DNA of 64,000 bases from Asterochloris sp. CNOR1 (taxonomy: Eukaryota; Chlorophyta; Trebouxiophyceae; Trebouxiales; Trebouxiaceae), in contig OZ017750.1 in NCBI GenBank assembly GCA_963969365.1, positions 744,001 to 808,000 of the forward strand. Direction: 5' to 3'. The notes below the pieces were generated by a model that was given only the letters and a program-made list of their open reading frames with translations, did no database searches and was not told the DNA's origin. A program made the translations under genes and the position numbers. Below, piece by piece: positions 12,422 through 24,990 of this stretch (its first letter is position 1; every line of letters starts with the position of its first letter).

Positions 12422-14169
12422 ATGGCATCTGGTAGGTTGAAAGAGCAAGCCTGTCCAGACTCGATATTTGGCTGGCTCACTATCTTGGATCTGTTCTCTG
12501 TCTGCAGATACAGACTCATGGCACGAGCACTTCCTTCAAGTGCAGGCCCTGGCAAACGAGGTGCTTGCCAGCATCCAGGTGAGAGAACGTCAGCTGCACC
12601 AGGCTTTGCTCAATCCGCTGTGAAGCTGACTTGACCACGCCTGGCTACAGGAGAGGGACCAGAAATTCAAGACAGGGCAGCCAGAGGCCTCACGGATGAC
12701 AGCCTTGGCACGGCGAAAGCTGGGGCAGCTCAACACGAAGCTGGACAGCCTGGCAGAGATGCTGGATGCACCAGAGTGCGCAAGCATGTGAGTGGCCGCC
12801 TGTTGCTGTGGGTCTCAGCAAGGTTGCCTTGTGCTTCTGGCCAGCTTGGCATTGGCAACCTGCTGGCCCTGATGCTGGTGTCTTGTGCCCTGCAGCTCTG
12901 AGCAGGAGAAGAATCGGCGGCGGGACCTCATCACAGCTCTCAGGAATCGCCGGGAGATGATGCTGCTCTCGCTCAAACGGGATCGCCAGCACCAGGACAG
13001 GCAAGCAGTGGACGAACAGGGCTGTGCTCAGGGCCATGCATGGCCCACGCCCCCAAGCCAGGGTGCATCTCAGTGGGCTGCAGCAAACTGGGCGGACCAG
13101 AAACATGTCTGGTGGCAGGGCGTGCCTGCTGGACGATGCCCCACCGGCAGGACTAGTCCAGCTGCAGCATGCCTTTGTGTCTCAAGCTTCAGCAGGGCCA
13201 GCTTGCTGGAGAGCTCTGTGAAGGCCCAGCTGCCCAGGCCTCGCTGCGGGTCATTGCTGCTGAACAACGCTTCTACCACCAGAGCTGCCAGCTCTAACCT
13301 GCATCTGTCTCTCAAGCTCTGAGCAGGGCCAGCTTGCAGGAGGCCCCTGCGAACGGCCAGCGCTTAGCTGCCCTCGCCTGCCTGCAGGGCATCCCTTTTG
13401 GACAATGGCTCCACCAGTGGGCCAGCTCGGGAAACCGCTGAGACAGCTGACCGGGATTTGGGGGGCGTCCTGCGTCTGCAGCAGGAAACAATGCAGCAGC
13501 AGGAACACGACCTTGAGGACATGGAGCGCCAGGTCAACAGCACAAAGGCAAGTTGTGCGGCTTGGCAGTGCAGCACTGCCGCTTATAATGGGGTGGACGT
13601 AAGTGCCAGGGAATACTGTGCATTCAAGCCTGATGGCACCACGAAGGCCAGCTTCCCAGGGCTTGTTTTTATTGTGGCAGGCAGGTTGGCCTGGTGGGGG
13701 ACAAGCAGCTTCAGTTGAAGTCAACAGGAAGGCTTGATGCTGTTCTCAAGGTGGCTGAGTACACGTGTGGCTGGGTAAGGAGCGCTCGGTCAGCAATTTC
13801 AAGCCGGCAGTGCAGCGTCTTGCCCTGCCTTTGGTGCAGCACCCCGCATCAACTACACAAGCTAGGACACCTGTTGGGCAGTGCAGCCGACACAAGCGTG
13901 CTGCAGCAGGTGCACCCTGTACAACTCATACACGCCTCCTGCTGCAGCACCTGGCGCTGACTATCAATGAAGAGTTGTCCCTGCAAGAGGGCCTGCTGGA
14001 ACGCTTTGAGGAGGAGGTGGATGTCACCCATAGCAAGCTCAGGGTGGCCCAAAAACGGATAAAGAACCTGCTGCGGAACCCTGGCGATTGCAAATGTACT
14101 CTGTTGGCAGCGCTTCTCATGTGTGTGCTCATTGTTATAGTGCTGGTGGCCTTTAAAATCATCCTATGA
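12422..14169 (+). CDS. SYP5: SYP5-type Qc-SNARE (syntaxin of plants 51/52-like)
   Basis: This endomembrane Qc-SNARE of the SYP51/52 group acts in fusion at the trans-Golgi, prevacuolar and vacuolar membranes (family knowledge). Six exons join in frame: 12422-12431, 12508-12578, 12651-12787, 12896-13000, 13388-13547 and 13948-14169. The short first exon gives MAS, joined to DTDSWHEHFLQVQALANEV. The N-terminal region has RDQKFKTGQPEASRMTALAR, then RRRDLITALRNRREMML. The SNARE motif runs from LRLQQETMQQQEHDLEDMER across the last junction to LTINEELSLQEGLLERF and KLRVAQKRIKNLLR, with the expected central Gln. A single C-terminal membrane anchor (LLAALLMCVLIVIVLVAFKI) ends the protein. Introns 4 and 5 begin with GC (GCAAGC, GCAAGT) instead of GT. 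The extent agrees with the family's usual size. Confidence 0.93.
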
Positions 14170-14477
14170 CTCCCCCTGTTTTGAGACTGTCTCGTCCTGT
14201 TGTTGTCGTGTTCTGTCATTCACTGACTCTACAGACATGCTGAAGTTTACGTTCAATGACATCGTGAAAGCATTGCAAGGGGCCAAGGACGAGAAGGTAG
14301 GCTCAGAACTTGAATCTCAAGAAAAATTGATCAACATCAGAGCCACCCTGGCAGGTGCCCAAACCCTGACTTGATGCATGGAGCACTGCAAAGGCTGGTT
14401 GAATAGCAAATGCCTGCTTAATACGGACAATCTGGGGTCTTCTCGCTGCCAACTGAGTGGGATCACAGCATGGGGCG
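14170..14477. other. Convergent spacer with an orphan exon-like stretch
   Basis: This lies between the stops of the syntaxin (+) and the P-protein (-). On the plus strand CTCTACAG at about 14225-14232 precedes an open segment with MLKFTFNDIVKALQGAKDEK (14237-14296), followed by GTAGGC. It has the form of an exon with an acceptor and a donor but has no partner exons. It could be an alternative syntaxin 3' exon or a gene remnant. Otherwise the spacer should hold both 3' UTRs. Confidence 0.3.
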
Positions 14478-17400
14478 TCAGTTGCCGCCGACTGCGACAG
14501 CGCGAGCAGTGTTGTCATCGTCACTGATGCGGGCCACCAGGTTCCTGTCACCGAACACATTGTCCACGCGAGAGGTGGTGGGCCAGAACTTGCTTTGTCG
14601 CACCCAGGCGGCGGGGAAGGCAGCCAGCTCGCGGCTGTAGGGTTTGTCCCACTTGTCGGCCAGCACCACATCGGCTGGGTGGGGGGCATTCACCAAAACA
14701 TTATCCTCCCTGCACAGCGCAGGGGGTGGGCTCAGCTTGAGGATGTGCCATGCTGCTGTGGCCAGGCCCACTGCTGCAGCGGCGTGCTCCTGCTGCTGCA
14801 GTGTCCTCTTTTGAGTTGTAGCACCGCTTCCAGCACGACTGGTGCAGGCTGAACCTAAGCTGGCAGATGCAGGGGCAAGTGCTCAACATCTTTCAGCAGA
14901 TCTGCTGTCACTCCCGCCCAATCTGCAAGGCACAGATCAGTGTGCACCCAACACCTGCCATTGTCAGGTACTCAGGCAGAAACATGCTGCAGAGCTGTGC
15001 TGGTCATGCCTGGCAGACGCACCGCACAGCTCTCCTGACATGGACAGTACAGGATTTCTTACTTGTCAGCCTTTCCATCAACAATCTCCTGGATCTCTGC
15101 CCTGATGGCAATCATGGCATTGCAGAACCTGTCCAGCTCAGCCTGCAGGAAGCAGCACGAAGCAAACAGTCAGGCGCCAGCAGAAGCAGCCTGCGGGGCA
15201 AGGCGAGGAGACAGCACACGACAGTCAGGCAGCAGTAGAAGTAGCATGCGAAATCCAATTGCAGCAGGAGGTGCCGACTGCAGTTTTGCTTAGAAGATAT
15301 GAATGCAGGTGCAGGACGTAAGCATATGCAGACTTGAAGGTGCCTGTGGGCCTCAGGGCATCTGCTGCATGCTGCAGAAGGACTTGTGCCCCACCTTGCT
15401 CTCTGACTCAGTCGGCTCAATCATGAGCGTGCCGGAGACGGGCCATGACATGGTGGGCGCATGGAAGCCATAGTCAATCAGCCTCTTGGCGATGTCCTCT
15501 GGGCCGATGCCTGCAGGCTGACACAGCGTCAGATGCAGCAGCAGTGTTCTGGGGAGAGTGACCACTTGAGCCCAGCGGCTTTCACAGTGAGTCATTGCGC
15601 AATACCAGCCACACAGTCTCTGCCCCAGACCTGATGGCCTCCGACAAGTCACCCTTGCAAACAGGCCTGGAGCGGACTGGATAGGGGCAGGGTATCAGCC
15701 TGCGCCACCCCCAACACATGGTGCCTCAACATCAGGTAGACCACTCAAGACAACACCTTATATACACCAAAGGCGCTAGCCTGGCACTCACCAGCCTTCT
15801 GCTCCAGCGGCCTGATGTCCAGGATGAACTCGTGGGCACAGGTGCCGGAACGTCCGCGGAACAGCACATTGTAGTGATCCTCCAGGCGCTTGGCCATGTA
15901 GTTAGCACCCAGGATGGCCTTCTTAGAGGCCTGCAGGGCAGTTCAGGTGGTTTTGAGGCCCTGGCAGAGGGCGCTGCACGATTGCTGGCTGCAGCCTTCT
16001 TGGAGACCTGCAACACAGACCATGGTTTGATACCTGGCAGGAGGCGCTGCACACGTGGGCTGCAGACCAGTGGCCTTCTCGGAGGCCTGCAACACAAAAC
16101 GAGTAGCACCCCATGCTCTCTTTTTGGACCCCTGGCAAGTTGCACTGCATCATTGGGCTGCCGCCCGGCGCAGCGCTCTTGAAGGCTTCTTCTCAGATGC
16201 CAACCGCTCTGGACATCAGCACCCATGGCTGCACTCTTAGACTGCTGACACAAAGGCACCTATACAGCAATGCGCTGGGCGGTCAGTGACTTACATCGGT
16301 GAGGCCATCAGAGCCCATCATGGAGATGTAGGCAAAGGAGATGGGCAAGATGAGGGCTGAGCCGTAGGGGGCGGCTGCCAGGGCGCCGCAGGACTTGCTG
16401 TCATCCTTGAAGCCGGGGAGGCCACCTGCAGGAGGGGCAGCTGCAGTTCAGCGAGCTGCAGGAAAGGGCTGCTGGTGCAGATGCCGCCAGCAGAGGCCAT
16501 CATGCACCTAAGGCAGAACCCAGATCCTTGAGCTGGGAGGCCACCTGCGGAGAGGCCATCCAGGGTCAAGCAAATGACAGACAAGGGCTGCTGGCACAGC
16601 TGCCACCAGAGACAGCCATGAACCATCATGCCCCTTGTGCAAGGCCCAGCTTGTCATGCTGAAGTCACTCATCAAGGGAAAGTCACCAAAACACTGGTGA
16701 AATGCTCTGACAGGCCCTCGGCTGCCTGCACTGCCCAAAGCAAGGCTGGGCGGTTGCCACCAAGAAGGGCATGACGCAGCCCTTGATGGCATACAGACCT
16801 GCTTCTGCACCGTGCACAGTGGTCAGGCCCTTCTGCCCAAAAATGTGCAGTTTGATGTGCATGCTGTAAGAAGAGTCACCTGTGGCGACGATGGGGTGGG
16901 TGGGCAGGAAGGGTGCCAGGTGGGCCTTCACGCCGATGGGGCCCATGCCTGGGCCACCGCCGCCGTGGGGGATGCAAAAGGTCTTGTGCAGGTTCAAGTG
17001 GCACACGTCTGCTCCAATGATGCCAGGGGCTGTCAGGCCGACCTGCAAGCAGCAGGCACCTGAGGTTGCAGCACACCCAGCGTCAAGCTTCTGCCTGTGC
17101 ATTGGGCTGCACTCAGACGGTGACAGGTAGCCAGGCCTGCTGAGTGCTTGCATAAATGGGCACAGCCCTGCCTCTTGGACAACTCCCTTTACCACCTTGC
17201 AGCATGTTGCTGTGTGCACTTATGCAGCACAACCCCCGCCAGGTGCCAATTTAGCCAGACATATGCCTCAGGGCAGCGCGGGGGCCAAGTGCATTCACAC
17301 ATCCGTGCTGATCTCAGCCTAGACCCCTACACCATGCTGCCCAGCCAGCCACCTGTGCATGCTTGTAGGCACACCAAGCGAGGCAGGCCGCCTGCCTGTG

Positions 17401-20400
17401 CACTCATGTCGGCCACAAAAGACGCCCACTGGGACGAATAATGTAAATGCGTGTTGACATTCACATGCCCACAGCAACACTGAGCGACCTCACCAAGGTG
17501 CACAGCCATGCTCCCCACCTGTGCATTCATGTTGGCGCCGTCCATGTACACCTGGCCCCCATTGTCGTGAATGATCTTACAGATCTCATCCACGCCCTCC
17601 TCGTACACTCCATGGGTGGAGGGGTATGTGATCATGAGAGCACCTAGGCTGCAGCGCAGAGGGGCCAGGCATGAAGAATAGTGTTTGTGTGGTGCACTGG
17701 GACAATGTACAACCAGCTGAAGCCCCACAGCTTTGACTGCTGCCTAGCAAGCTGAGCAAGGCAGCTGCTTGACCTTCACAAATGCAGGCAAAGCTGATGT
17801 AAGCCAGGGTAGCTGTCATGCTGCGTTCCTCCTCAGCACCCCTTGACCAGCCGCTTCAGATTTGACACACTGCATTGACTTGGAGGCAGCAGCCGCACGC
17901 CCACTGATCTGGCTCCAACCCATTGAAGCGATGTGCACCGCAGGGGCAGCATGTGGCGTGGAGTATGTGGCATGAGGCATGAGGCGTTCCGTTAAAACCA
18001 CCATAGCCAAAGCCAAGCCAAGGCCAGCACAGACTTTACAGGAAAGCCAGGAAAGCTCACTTGTCCTTGTACTGCTCCGCCTTCTTCTTCAGCTCCTCCG
18101 CATTGATGTTGCCCTGGGCATCCACACCCACAGACACCACCTTCATGCCCGCCATGACAGCCGAGGCAGGGTTGGTCCCATGGGCCGACACGGGGATGAT
18201 GCAGATGTTGCGGTTGGGGTTTCCGTTGGATTTATGGTAGCCCCGGATGGCCATCAGCCCGGCGTATTCACCAGCAGCCCCAGAGTTGGGCTGCAGGGAC
18301 ACTGCATCAAAGCCTGTGATCTCAGCCAACTGCTTGGCCAGCTCCTGCAGGCAACGGGGAAGCAGAGCTTTCAGTGGCTTCAATGGCTGGAGCAACAGTC
18401 ACTGCCTTCCAGCATAAGGGTAACATGCACACCAGATTCGACATTCATTTTGTCGGACCATGTTGGACCATGCTGCATCTGAAGAGCGTCCCAGCTGGAG
18501 GGGCCACCCAAAGCTCCCCTGCACCCTACATGTATCCAGGCACATTGCACACCTCTGAGTGGCCCTCTGCCTGTTTGTTGTGTATGCGCGCCAGCAAGGC
18601 AAGCCAAAGCAGGACCCCACCTGCCATAGGGTCAACAGATGCAGCCCCAGCACCAGAGTGATGTCTTGCCTATGCCACGAGACCTCAACACACTGCGCAA
18701 CTGCCCCTTGCCACATTGTCAGGCACCACACATAGCATTGCCCAGCCACCATCCCTCACCTCAAACATCTCGGCGTAGCCCTCCGCCTGATTAGTAGGAA
18801 CAAAGGGGTGCAGGCTGGCCAGCTCGGGCCAGGAGATGGGGATCATCTCGCTGGTCGCGTTGAGCTTCATGGTGCAGCTGCCCAGGGGGATCATGGAGTG
18901 TGCCAAGGACAGGTCCTTGTTCTCCAGGCGCTTCAGATACCGCAGCATCTCGTGCTCACTCTGCAGCACGGAGGTCGAATCCAGTCAGAAGGTCTGGAAT
19001 GGTTGAGGACAGTTGCGGTCTTGCTCTCCAGCTACCACACCACCTCATGCTTATTTAGCAGCAGCGGCAAGGGGCTGACTGAGATGTCTGCTGTTCATGG
19101 AAGCTAAGAATGCGCCTATGGGCATGATACGCTTGGTCTGCAAACAACGCAGCATCTCATGTTTACCCTGCAGCACAGGCAGGGGTGTCCTGTGAGCAGC
19201 GCTGCAGAGATCTACCCAATAATAATAGCAGGGAGCATTCCGCTTCCTCTTTTGATGGTATAGCATCCCCTGCTCACTCTGCAGCACAAGCAGGAGCGTC
19301 TTTGGAGGTCTTGTGGCGTCAGAAAGGACAGGGGAAGAATGCATGTCACCCTGCCCTCAATAGCAGACTGGCACTACCCATTGAATGCTGCACCACCAGA
19401 GGGAGAGGCCTTTGGGCTATGCAGTGGCCTGCTCTACATGAGAACAGGTGCTGCTGCGCACATCTGTTCTCTGGCATGATGCAAGCTGGGGACAGGCAAT
19501 GCTGCTCTCACCTGGTACAGGTTGAAGATGGGCTGCTGGAGGAACTTGGAGCTCCTCTTGAAGCTGCCCACCCCGGTCTCGACCTGCAGGCAGGCAGCGT
19601 GACAGTGACATCGGGCATCTTCGCGCTAGTCTGGGAGGCTCTGATTGCAACCACGCAGCCTGCTGGGGTGAAAGAGCAGCACCAGCTACACAGCATCCAC
19701 GCGGGCAGTGCGCACAGCTGCTTAGCACAAGAAGGCTCTGTGCCTTATGTCCCTGCCGAGAGGGAGGATGCAGCTAACAGTAGAGGGAGGATGCAGCCAA
19801 CAGTCAGGCAAAGCCATTGCAAACCATGTGCACACCTGCTCAGCAAGGGCCTCAGCCGTGAAGTCAGCAGCCTTGCCGCCGTTGAAGGCCTTGAACAGGT
19901 CATCAACATCCTCAATCCTGCACACAAAGGAGCACCTCTGACCATCTGTGTCCAACATGTACATCGGGTACTGCTGGGTGCCCTCATCATCAGCTCTGTC
20001 AAAAGACATTGCTGCTTGACAAGCAGCACCCTGCCAGTAACAGACCACCTCTGCCAAAGTCCATGTCGGTCAGACCCTGCAGATCCTCATAGGCTGCAGC
20101 GCACCTTGTGGTCTCGTCAAACGCCACTGTCACGCAAGATTTGTCCAGCTGGCGCAGGTTGATCCCCTGGGACTCTGCCTGCTTCACCAGCTTGCCCGCA
20201 TCCTTCACGTTGACCCTGACGGTGTCAAAGAATGGCGCATCGGCCACCTGGTGCCCCAGCTTGGCAGCGCCTGCAGACACACACAGCCCACATACAGTGC
20301 TGTGGAGAGGGCTGACAGTTTGCGAAGGCTGAGAAGAAATCGCTAACAGACAACAAGGCTCTGCCTACAGCCAGGCCTTGTTGTGTGAGGATTTACCAAC

Positions 20401-23400
20401 TGCTGCAAGCTGGTAGATTGACAGCATCTTGCTGGGGTACACTGAGCCCCAAAGTCAGGGAGAGACCTCTGCGGCATGCAGCAGCGCTCACACAGCCGTG
20501 CGATTTGAGCTCCCTACCGCAGCATGGCGCGGGAGCCCCATGCACGATTGGTCTGTCGCGACATTGAGAGTGCGGATCCAGGTGTGGCAGCTGGCCCCTG
20601 CCATGAGCCACTCTCCACAGGAATGACATGATGCTGCCAGGGTGCTCACCCTGGCACGCAGCCAGGAAGCCCCCGCCGCAAAGACGCAGGCCAGTCTCAC
20701 GGAACTGCACAGATGTGATCCTGTACAGTATGCTGTCAGGGACCACTGCCCCAGGCATGACAGCAGGCCTCCCAAGAAAGGCACCCCTGCACACACCTGC
20801 AGCAAAGACGTGGGCCAGCCCGTTGACCCGGGTAGCGATCTCGCTGAGGCCCTCAGGCCCGTGGTAGACAGCGTACATGGCAGAGATGTTGGCCAGCAGC
20901 GCCTGCGCAGTGCAGATGTTGCTGGTGGCCTTGTCTCGTCGGATGTGCTGCTCCCGGGTCTGCATGGCCATGCGCAGCGCGGGCTTGCCATTGGCATCGC
21001 GGCTCAGGCCTGCAGGCAGAGGCGGGAATGTTCATACATCAGACTATGTTTGACCTCAGGACCAGGCCGATGCACAGCATTGTCCTGGCGATACTGGAAG
21101 CATCGTACCTGTGCTGCACTCAAGGGTGCCAATGCACGGCATGTTCTGCCTGTGCCTGGAAATTGCGCAATGTAAGTGGCTCAGGTGGCTGCCCATGAGG
21201 ACTCTGCTGCTCTGCAGCACCCCAGAGTCTCGCGGCCAAGATGCAACCTGGCAGCAGGAAGTTGCGGCAGTCATGCTAGTACCGGCCTCCCATGGCAGCC
21301 AGCAGTGTGCACGCAGGGTTAGGTCCATGAGGGAGCAGGCCTGCTGGCCACACAGAAAACCTCCCTGGGCCCCAGAGTCAGTCCGTAGGGTAGTGACAAA
21401 CTGCCTCAGCACCTGCTGCGCTTGTACTGGGTGAAGGAGCATGCATCATTACTGGCTTGGGAGGCAAGACAATCAGTGCACTGCATGCAGGCGCGCTTAC
21501 CAATGATGCGCCCTGGCAGCAGGCGCTTGCTGTCCTCATGGCAGGCCAGGAAGGCTGCGTGGGGCCCGCCGTAGCCCATGGGCACGCCAAAGCGCTGTGC
21601 AGAGCCAATCACGGCATCCGCCCCCCAGCTGCCCGGCGGCTCCAGCATGGTCAGCGCCAGCAGGTCAGTGGCCACCACCACCTTGGCTTTGGCCTCTTTG
21701 GCCTTGGCCACAATGTCCTGCAGCAGCAAATGAATCGAAGGTGAGAGACTTGATTGTCCTGCCAGGCTTTGGGTGGGCGCTGATGTGGGTCAGTCACCAC
21801 TATCAACCTGGCCTTGCCCAAAGACTCCAGAAAAATGCGCAGCAGATCAGACTAAAGCTTGGAGTCTGACTCCAGCTTGACCTGCTAAGCGTTTGTCGGT
21901 GGAGTGATGGCAGCCACCACCTTGATGGTGCTCATAGCGTCCTGCAGCAGATTGCTTGCTTGGCCTGCGGTGGGTCGAGCGCCTCGAGCAAAAAACAGGC
22001 AGCCCTGCCGATGCTGTCCCCACAATAGAGGCGTATGGGCACCATGCATGGCACAAATTGGGCTGCCGCAGCCTGCAGTGGGTCTGCCAGGGCAGTGTGT
22101 GCTGCCGTGCATGGCAGATGCAGATGCTAGCCTCAGTTGGAATCCCCTCAGAAGTTGCATCCAGCATTCAAAGCATCCTGTTCATGCCTCCTTGCCGTCA
22201 CTTGAGCCGTGAAAGCAGCATACAGCTGCTGTGGTGCCACCAAGAATGCAGCATACAGCAGCTGTGATGCCGCCACCACTAGACGAGGTACTTGCAAGGC
22301 AATCTGACATAGTTAACCCGCCCTGAAGCAGTGATGATGCTCACCTTGTAGTCATGGACAGACCCATCTGTGGCCGGGTACTGAAGCAGCACGCCCGACA
22401 CGTCCTTGTCGATGTTGAAGCTCTTCTCGTCCCCAACCTCCACTGTCAGCCCCAGGCCTGAGGCTCGCGACTGCAGGACTGAGATAGTCTGGGGGTGGCA
22501 TTTGTCCTGCACAGCAGGGGCAGCTAGGTCAGAGCCGCTTCCTTGCATCTTTGCAATGGTTGAGCACCAGGCAGCAGCTTGGTCACGGTAAGCAACCAAA
22601 GCCCACCCTGCTGCTCTTGGTGTGCACCAGCAGAGCAGCAGAGCCAGTGTGACTCCTGAGAAGGAAAGCAAGTCCCCACTCCAGGGAGCACCATGCTGGC
22701 CTGGGGAATCTGCAGAGCCAGCTGCTGGTTGCCTGCCAGGCAGCGCTGAGACCCAGAGAATTTGCTGTCGCAATCTGCTGGGAACCAGGCGGCTTTCCTG
22801 CAGAATGACGCCTGCCAAACAAAGCCTGAGGCCAGCAGGGGAGCTCACCGAGACCAGGAACTTCAGCTTCTTCTGCCTGCTCTGTGCTGTGCACATGGTC
22901 ATGGCCTCTGCTGCAGCTGTGGCCTCATCCAGCAGGGAGCAGTTGGACAGGGGCATCCCTGTCAAGTCTGCCACCATCGTCTGGAAGTTCAGCAGCGACT
23001 CCAGCCTGCACCAGGCAGCATTGCCTTGCTAGTGCAGCCAAAGCGTTTCTCCACTGATCTGAATGAGCAGCGCAAAGCCTCCTGAATGATGGTGGGCCTG
23101 CCTTGCGCAGATCAGCTCATGGCTGGCCAGGTGGACGGCAGCGTCAGCCATGATCACCCCCCCTTTGAGCTGACAGAAGGGGCAGCTCTGGGCCATGCAG
23201 ACCTGTGCCCCAGGCAGCACACCCAGCATGGCTGTGTCCATCTCGTGAGCATAGCCAGCCCACAATGCAGGCAGCCCGCTCTGTGCAATCTCTGCTGGGT
23301 GTAGCAGTGCCTGGCCAGCCCTCTGTGCCACTCAGACACCACCAACAGCTACTTTCTCCCTCTGTTGTGCCAAACACAGCATCCCTGACGCAGGCAGCGT

Positions 23401-24835
23401 GGGCTCACCTGCCCTGAGCAATCTCTGCCTGGTAGGGCGTGTACTGGGTGTACCAGCCTGGGTTCTCCAGGAGGTTGCGCATGATTACCGAGGGGGTGAT
23501 CGTGTCGTAGTATCCCATGCCCAGGTAGCTCTTGAACATCTTGTTCTTGGACGCCATAGCCCTGCAGCAGGCATGGGAGGACTATGGGGACTGCTGAGAC
23601 GTTGCAAAGTCTGCTCTGCAGCTGCCAATCAGCAGGCTAAGCTGAGTAGGAAACCGCCTTCCACCCTGGAAAGCCTCTTGCAAGCACGGCACAGCTGAGC
23701 TTAGACTGCGCACGCAACAGTATGGGGGAGGGGGAGCGCCCTGTCCAGACATTGGCGGCATGGCCTGAATGCTGCACCCCACTACAGGCAACAGCAGGCA
23801 TCTGGAGACCAAGCAGCTGACTGAGCCGCAGACCCAGACATAGGGGCTTGGTCACCCACTTGAAGGTGCTCAGGAACTCCTGCTCTGTGAGGCCATCGCT
23901 GAAGCGGCCGATGTCCATCCTCTCCTTGCGCCTGATGGCGGCGGGCACTGTGGCATCGATGAGCTCATCCATGCTCTCAAACCCACAGGCCTTCACCATG
24001 TCTGCCACATCTGCGTCTGAGGTGCTGTTGTGGCGCCGCTCCAACCTGCCAGGAGTAGGCAACAGTTGCTTTCCCAAAACTGTAGCGTGTAATGGCACCC
24101 TGAACTGTTGTCCAGGCTGTGTGGGTAGCTGCTGCATCCCAACTGTGCTGCCTGCAGGCAGACGGCCTGGCCGACAAAGTGTGGGACACCTTGTACAGGC
24201 CTGGCCTTTGTGCGGTAGACTGTGCCAGGAGCAGGAATGCTGTTCCAAGGCGAGACCTTGTGCACGGACGGAAGATTTTGCCATGCAGTGTCCAGCAACT
24301 GCATCAAATGGAGAGGTTGCAGCTAGCAAGTGATGCACCCTTGATGCTAGTAGAGCTGCCTCGGCCAAAGGGCCTCTCACACCTGTCAGTTGGCTGCAGT
24401 GCCGCCAGGGAGATGTGCCTGGTGCCCCCAAGACCCTGGCCTGCCAACAGGGAGCTGCAGCCCCATGCTGCTGGCCGCAATGCTGCAGCAAAAAGGGTCA
24501 CAGCGTCTGTGAGCCATCAAAGCAGTGTCACCCACAAAAGATGGCCACACATTTTTGCACAACTGGCTAGAGTGCTGGTCAACAAGCACAAGGGGGAACA
24601 GGATGCAGTGCAATTCAGGCTGTGGACACAGATCTGCCATGCGGGACACACAGCACTTCAGGTGGTCACCTCCGAGAGTCCCGGCTCTGCTCCCAAAGCT
24701 CCTGCTGAGCACAGGACACCCCGCTGAACTGGCCTTGACATCCCAAAGCAGGGCCTTGCCGGCTGTGCTGGATCCCTCCGACAGAGCTGCGGCTGCCCGC
24801 CTGAGGAGCGAGGCTCCTTGGCTGGAGCGGCTCAT
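14478..24835 (-). CDS. GLDP: Glycine decarboxylase P-protein, mitochondrial
   Basis: This is the PLP-dependent P-protein of the glycine cleavage complex in the mitochondrial matrix. It decarboxylates glycine and passes aminomethyl to H-protein lipoyl. The minus-strand ATG at 24835 starts [20 protein letters not shown], a mitochondrial presequence. Then come [20 protein letters not shown], the [11 protein letters not shown] block, [26 protein letters not shown]-like [88 protein letters not shown] and [38 protein letters not shown] leads to the PLP-lysine segment [20 protein letters not shown] (about 17030-16940). The C-terminus has [18 protein letters not shown] and [18 protein letters not shown], with the stop at 14478-14480. 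About twenty exons span 10.4 kb. Introns hold decayed exon-edge repeats near 16.0, 19.2 and 21.9 kb. The exon 1 to 2 junction (donor near 24670) does not join in phase, so a small exon may be missed. Confidence 0.96.
15985..16205. repeat. Three decayed tandem copies of an exon acceptor edge in a P-protein intron
   Basis: The exon edge on the minus strand is CTGCAG then GCCTCTAAGAAGGCC (start about 15930). Upstream in the same intron are copies with the same order of elements: at about 15989-16015 (AGGTCTCCAAGAAGGCTGC), about 16070-16092 (AGGCCTCCGAGAAGGCC) and about 16176-16202 (GCATCTGAGAAGAAGCC). Each is flanked by a CCTGGCA...GCTGCA block, so the unit is about 75-110 bp and includes intron sequence. 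Confidence 0.75.
19141..19295. repeat. Two decayed copies of an exon acceptor edge in a P-protein intron
   Basis: The exon that starts near 18960 (minus) reads GTGCTGCAG then AGTGAGCACGAGATGCTGCG. The upstream intron repeats this at about 19148-19178 (GTGCTGCAGGGTAAACATGA, then GATGCTGCG) and at about 19260-19290 (GTGCTGCAGAGTGAGCAGGG, then GATGCTA). Both keep the acceptor, and one keeps eight matching coding bases beyond it. Downstream of the edge the reading frame is lost. Confidence 0.75.
21903..21952. repeat. Decayed copy of an exon acceptor edge in a P-protein intron
   Basis: The exon near 21725-21620 starts, on the minus strand, with [20 protein letters not shown] across the acceptor. 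At 21952-21903 the intron has a related segment that would read [16 protein letters not shown], with CTGCAGGAC/CTGCAGGACG at the same place. The copy lies about 210 bp from the parent and is not part of the conserved P-protein. Confidence 0.65.
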
Positions 24836-24990
24836 GGCTGATCAATGGGTGCACCGCGGTGGGTTTAGGTCTTTGGAGGGCACAGCCGTGGCACAATTTG
24901 AATCAAGAACATCAGAGTCCCAGTTTCAGGAAAGAGAGTTTATCAGGCCCTGTGTGCCAGGTTTAATCCAGGATCAGAATGTATCCAGGT
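24836..24990. promoter_or_regulatory. Short spacer between the cysteine synthase fusion 3' end and the P-protein 5' end
   Basis: Only 155 bp lie between the P-protein ATG (24835) and the stop of the gene upstream on the same strand (24991). The P-protein promoter must be in this spacer or overlap the 3' end of the fusion gene. No specific element is recognised. Confidence 0.3.
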
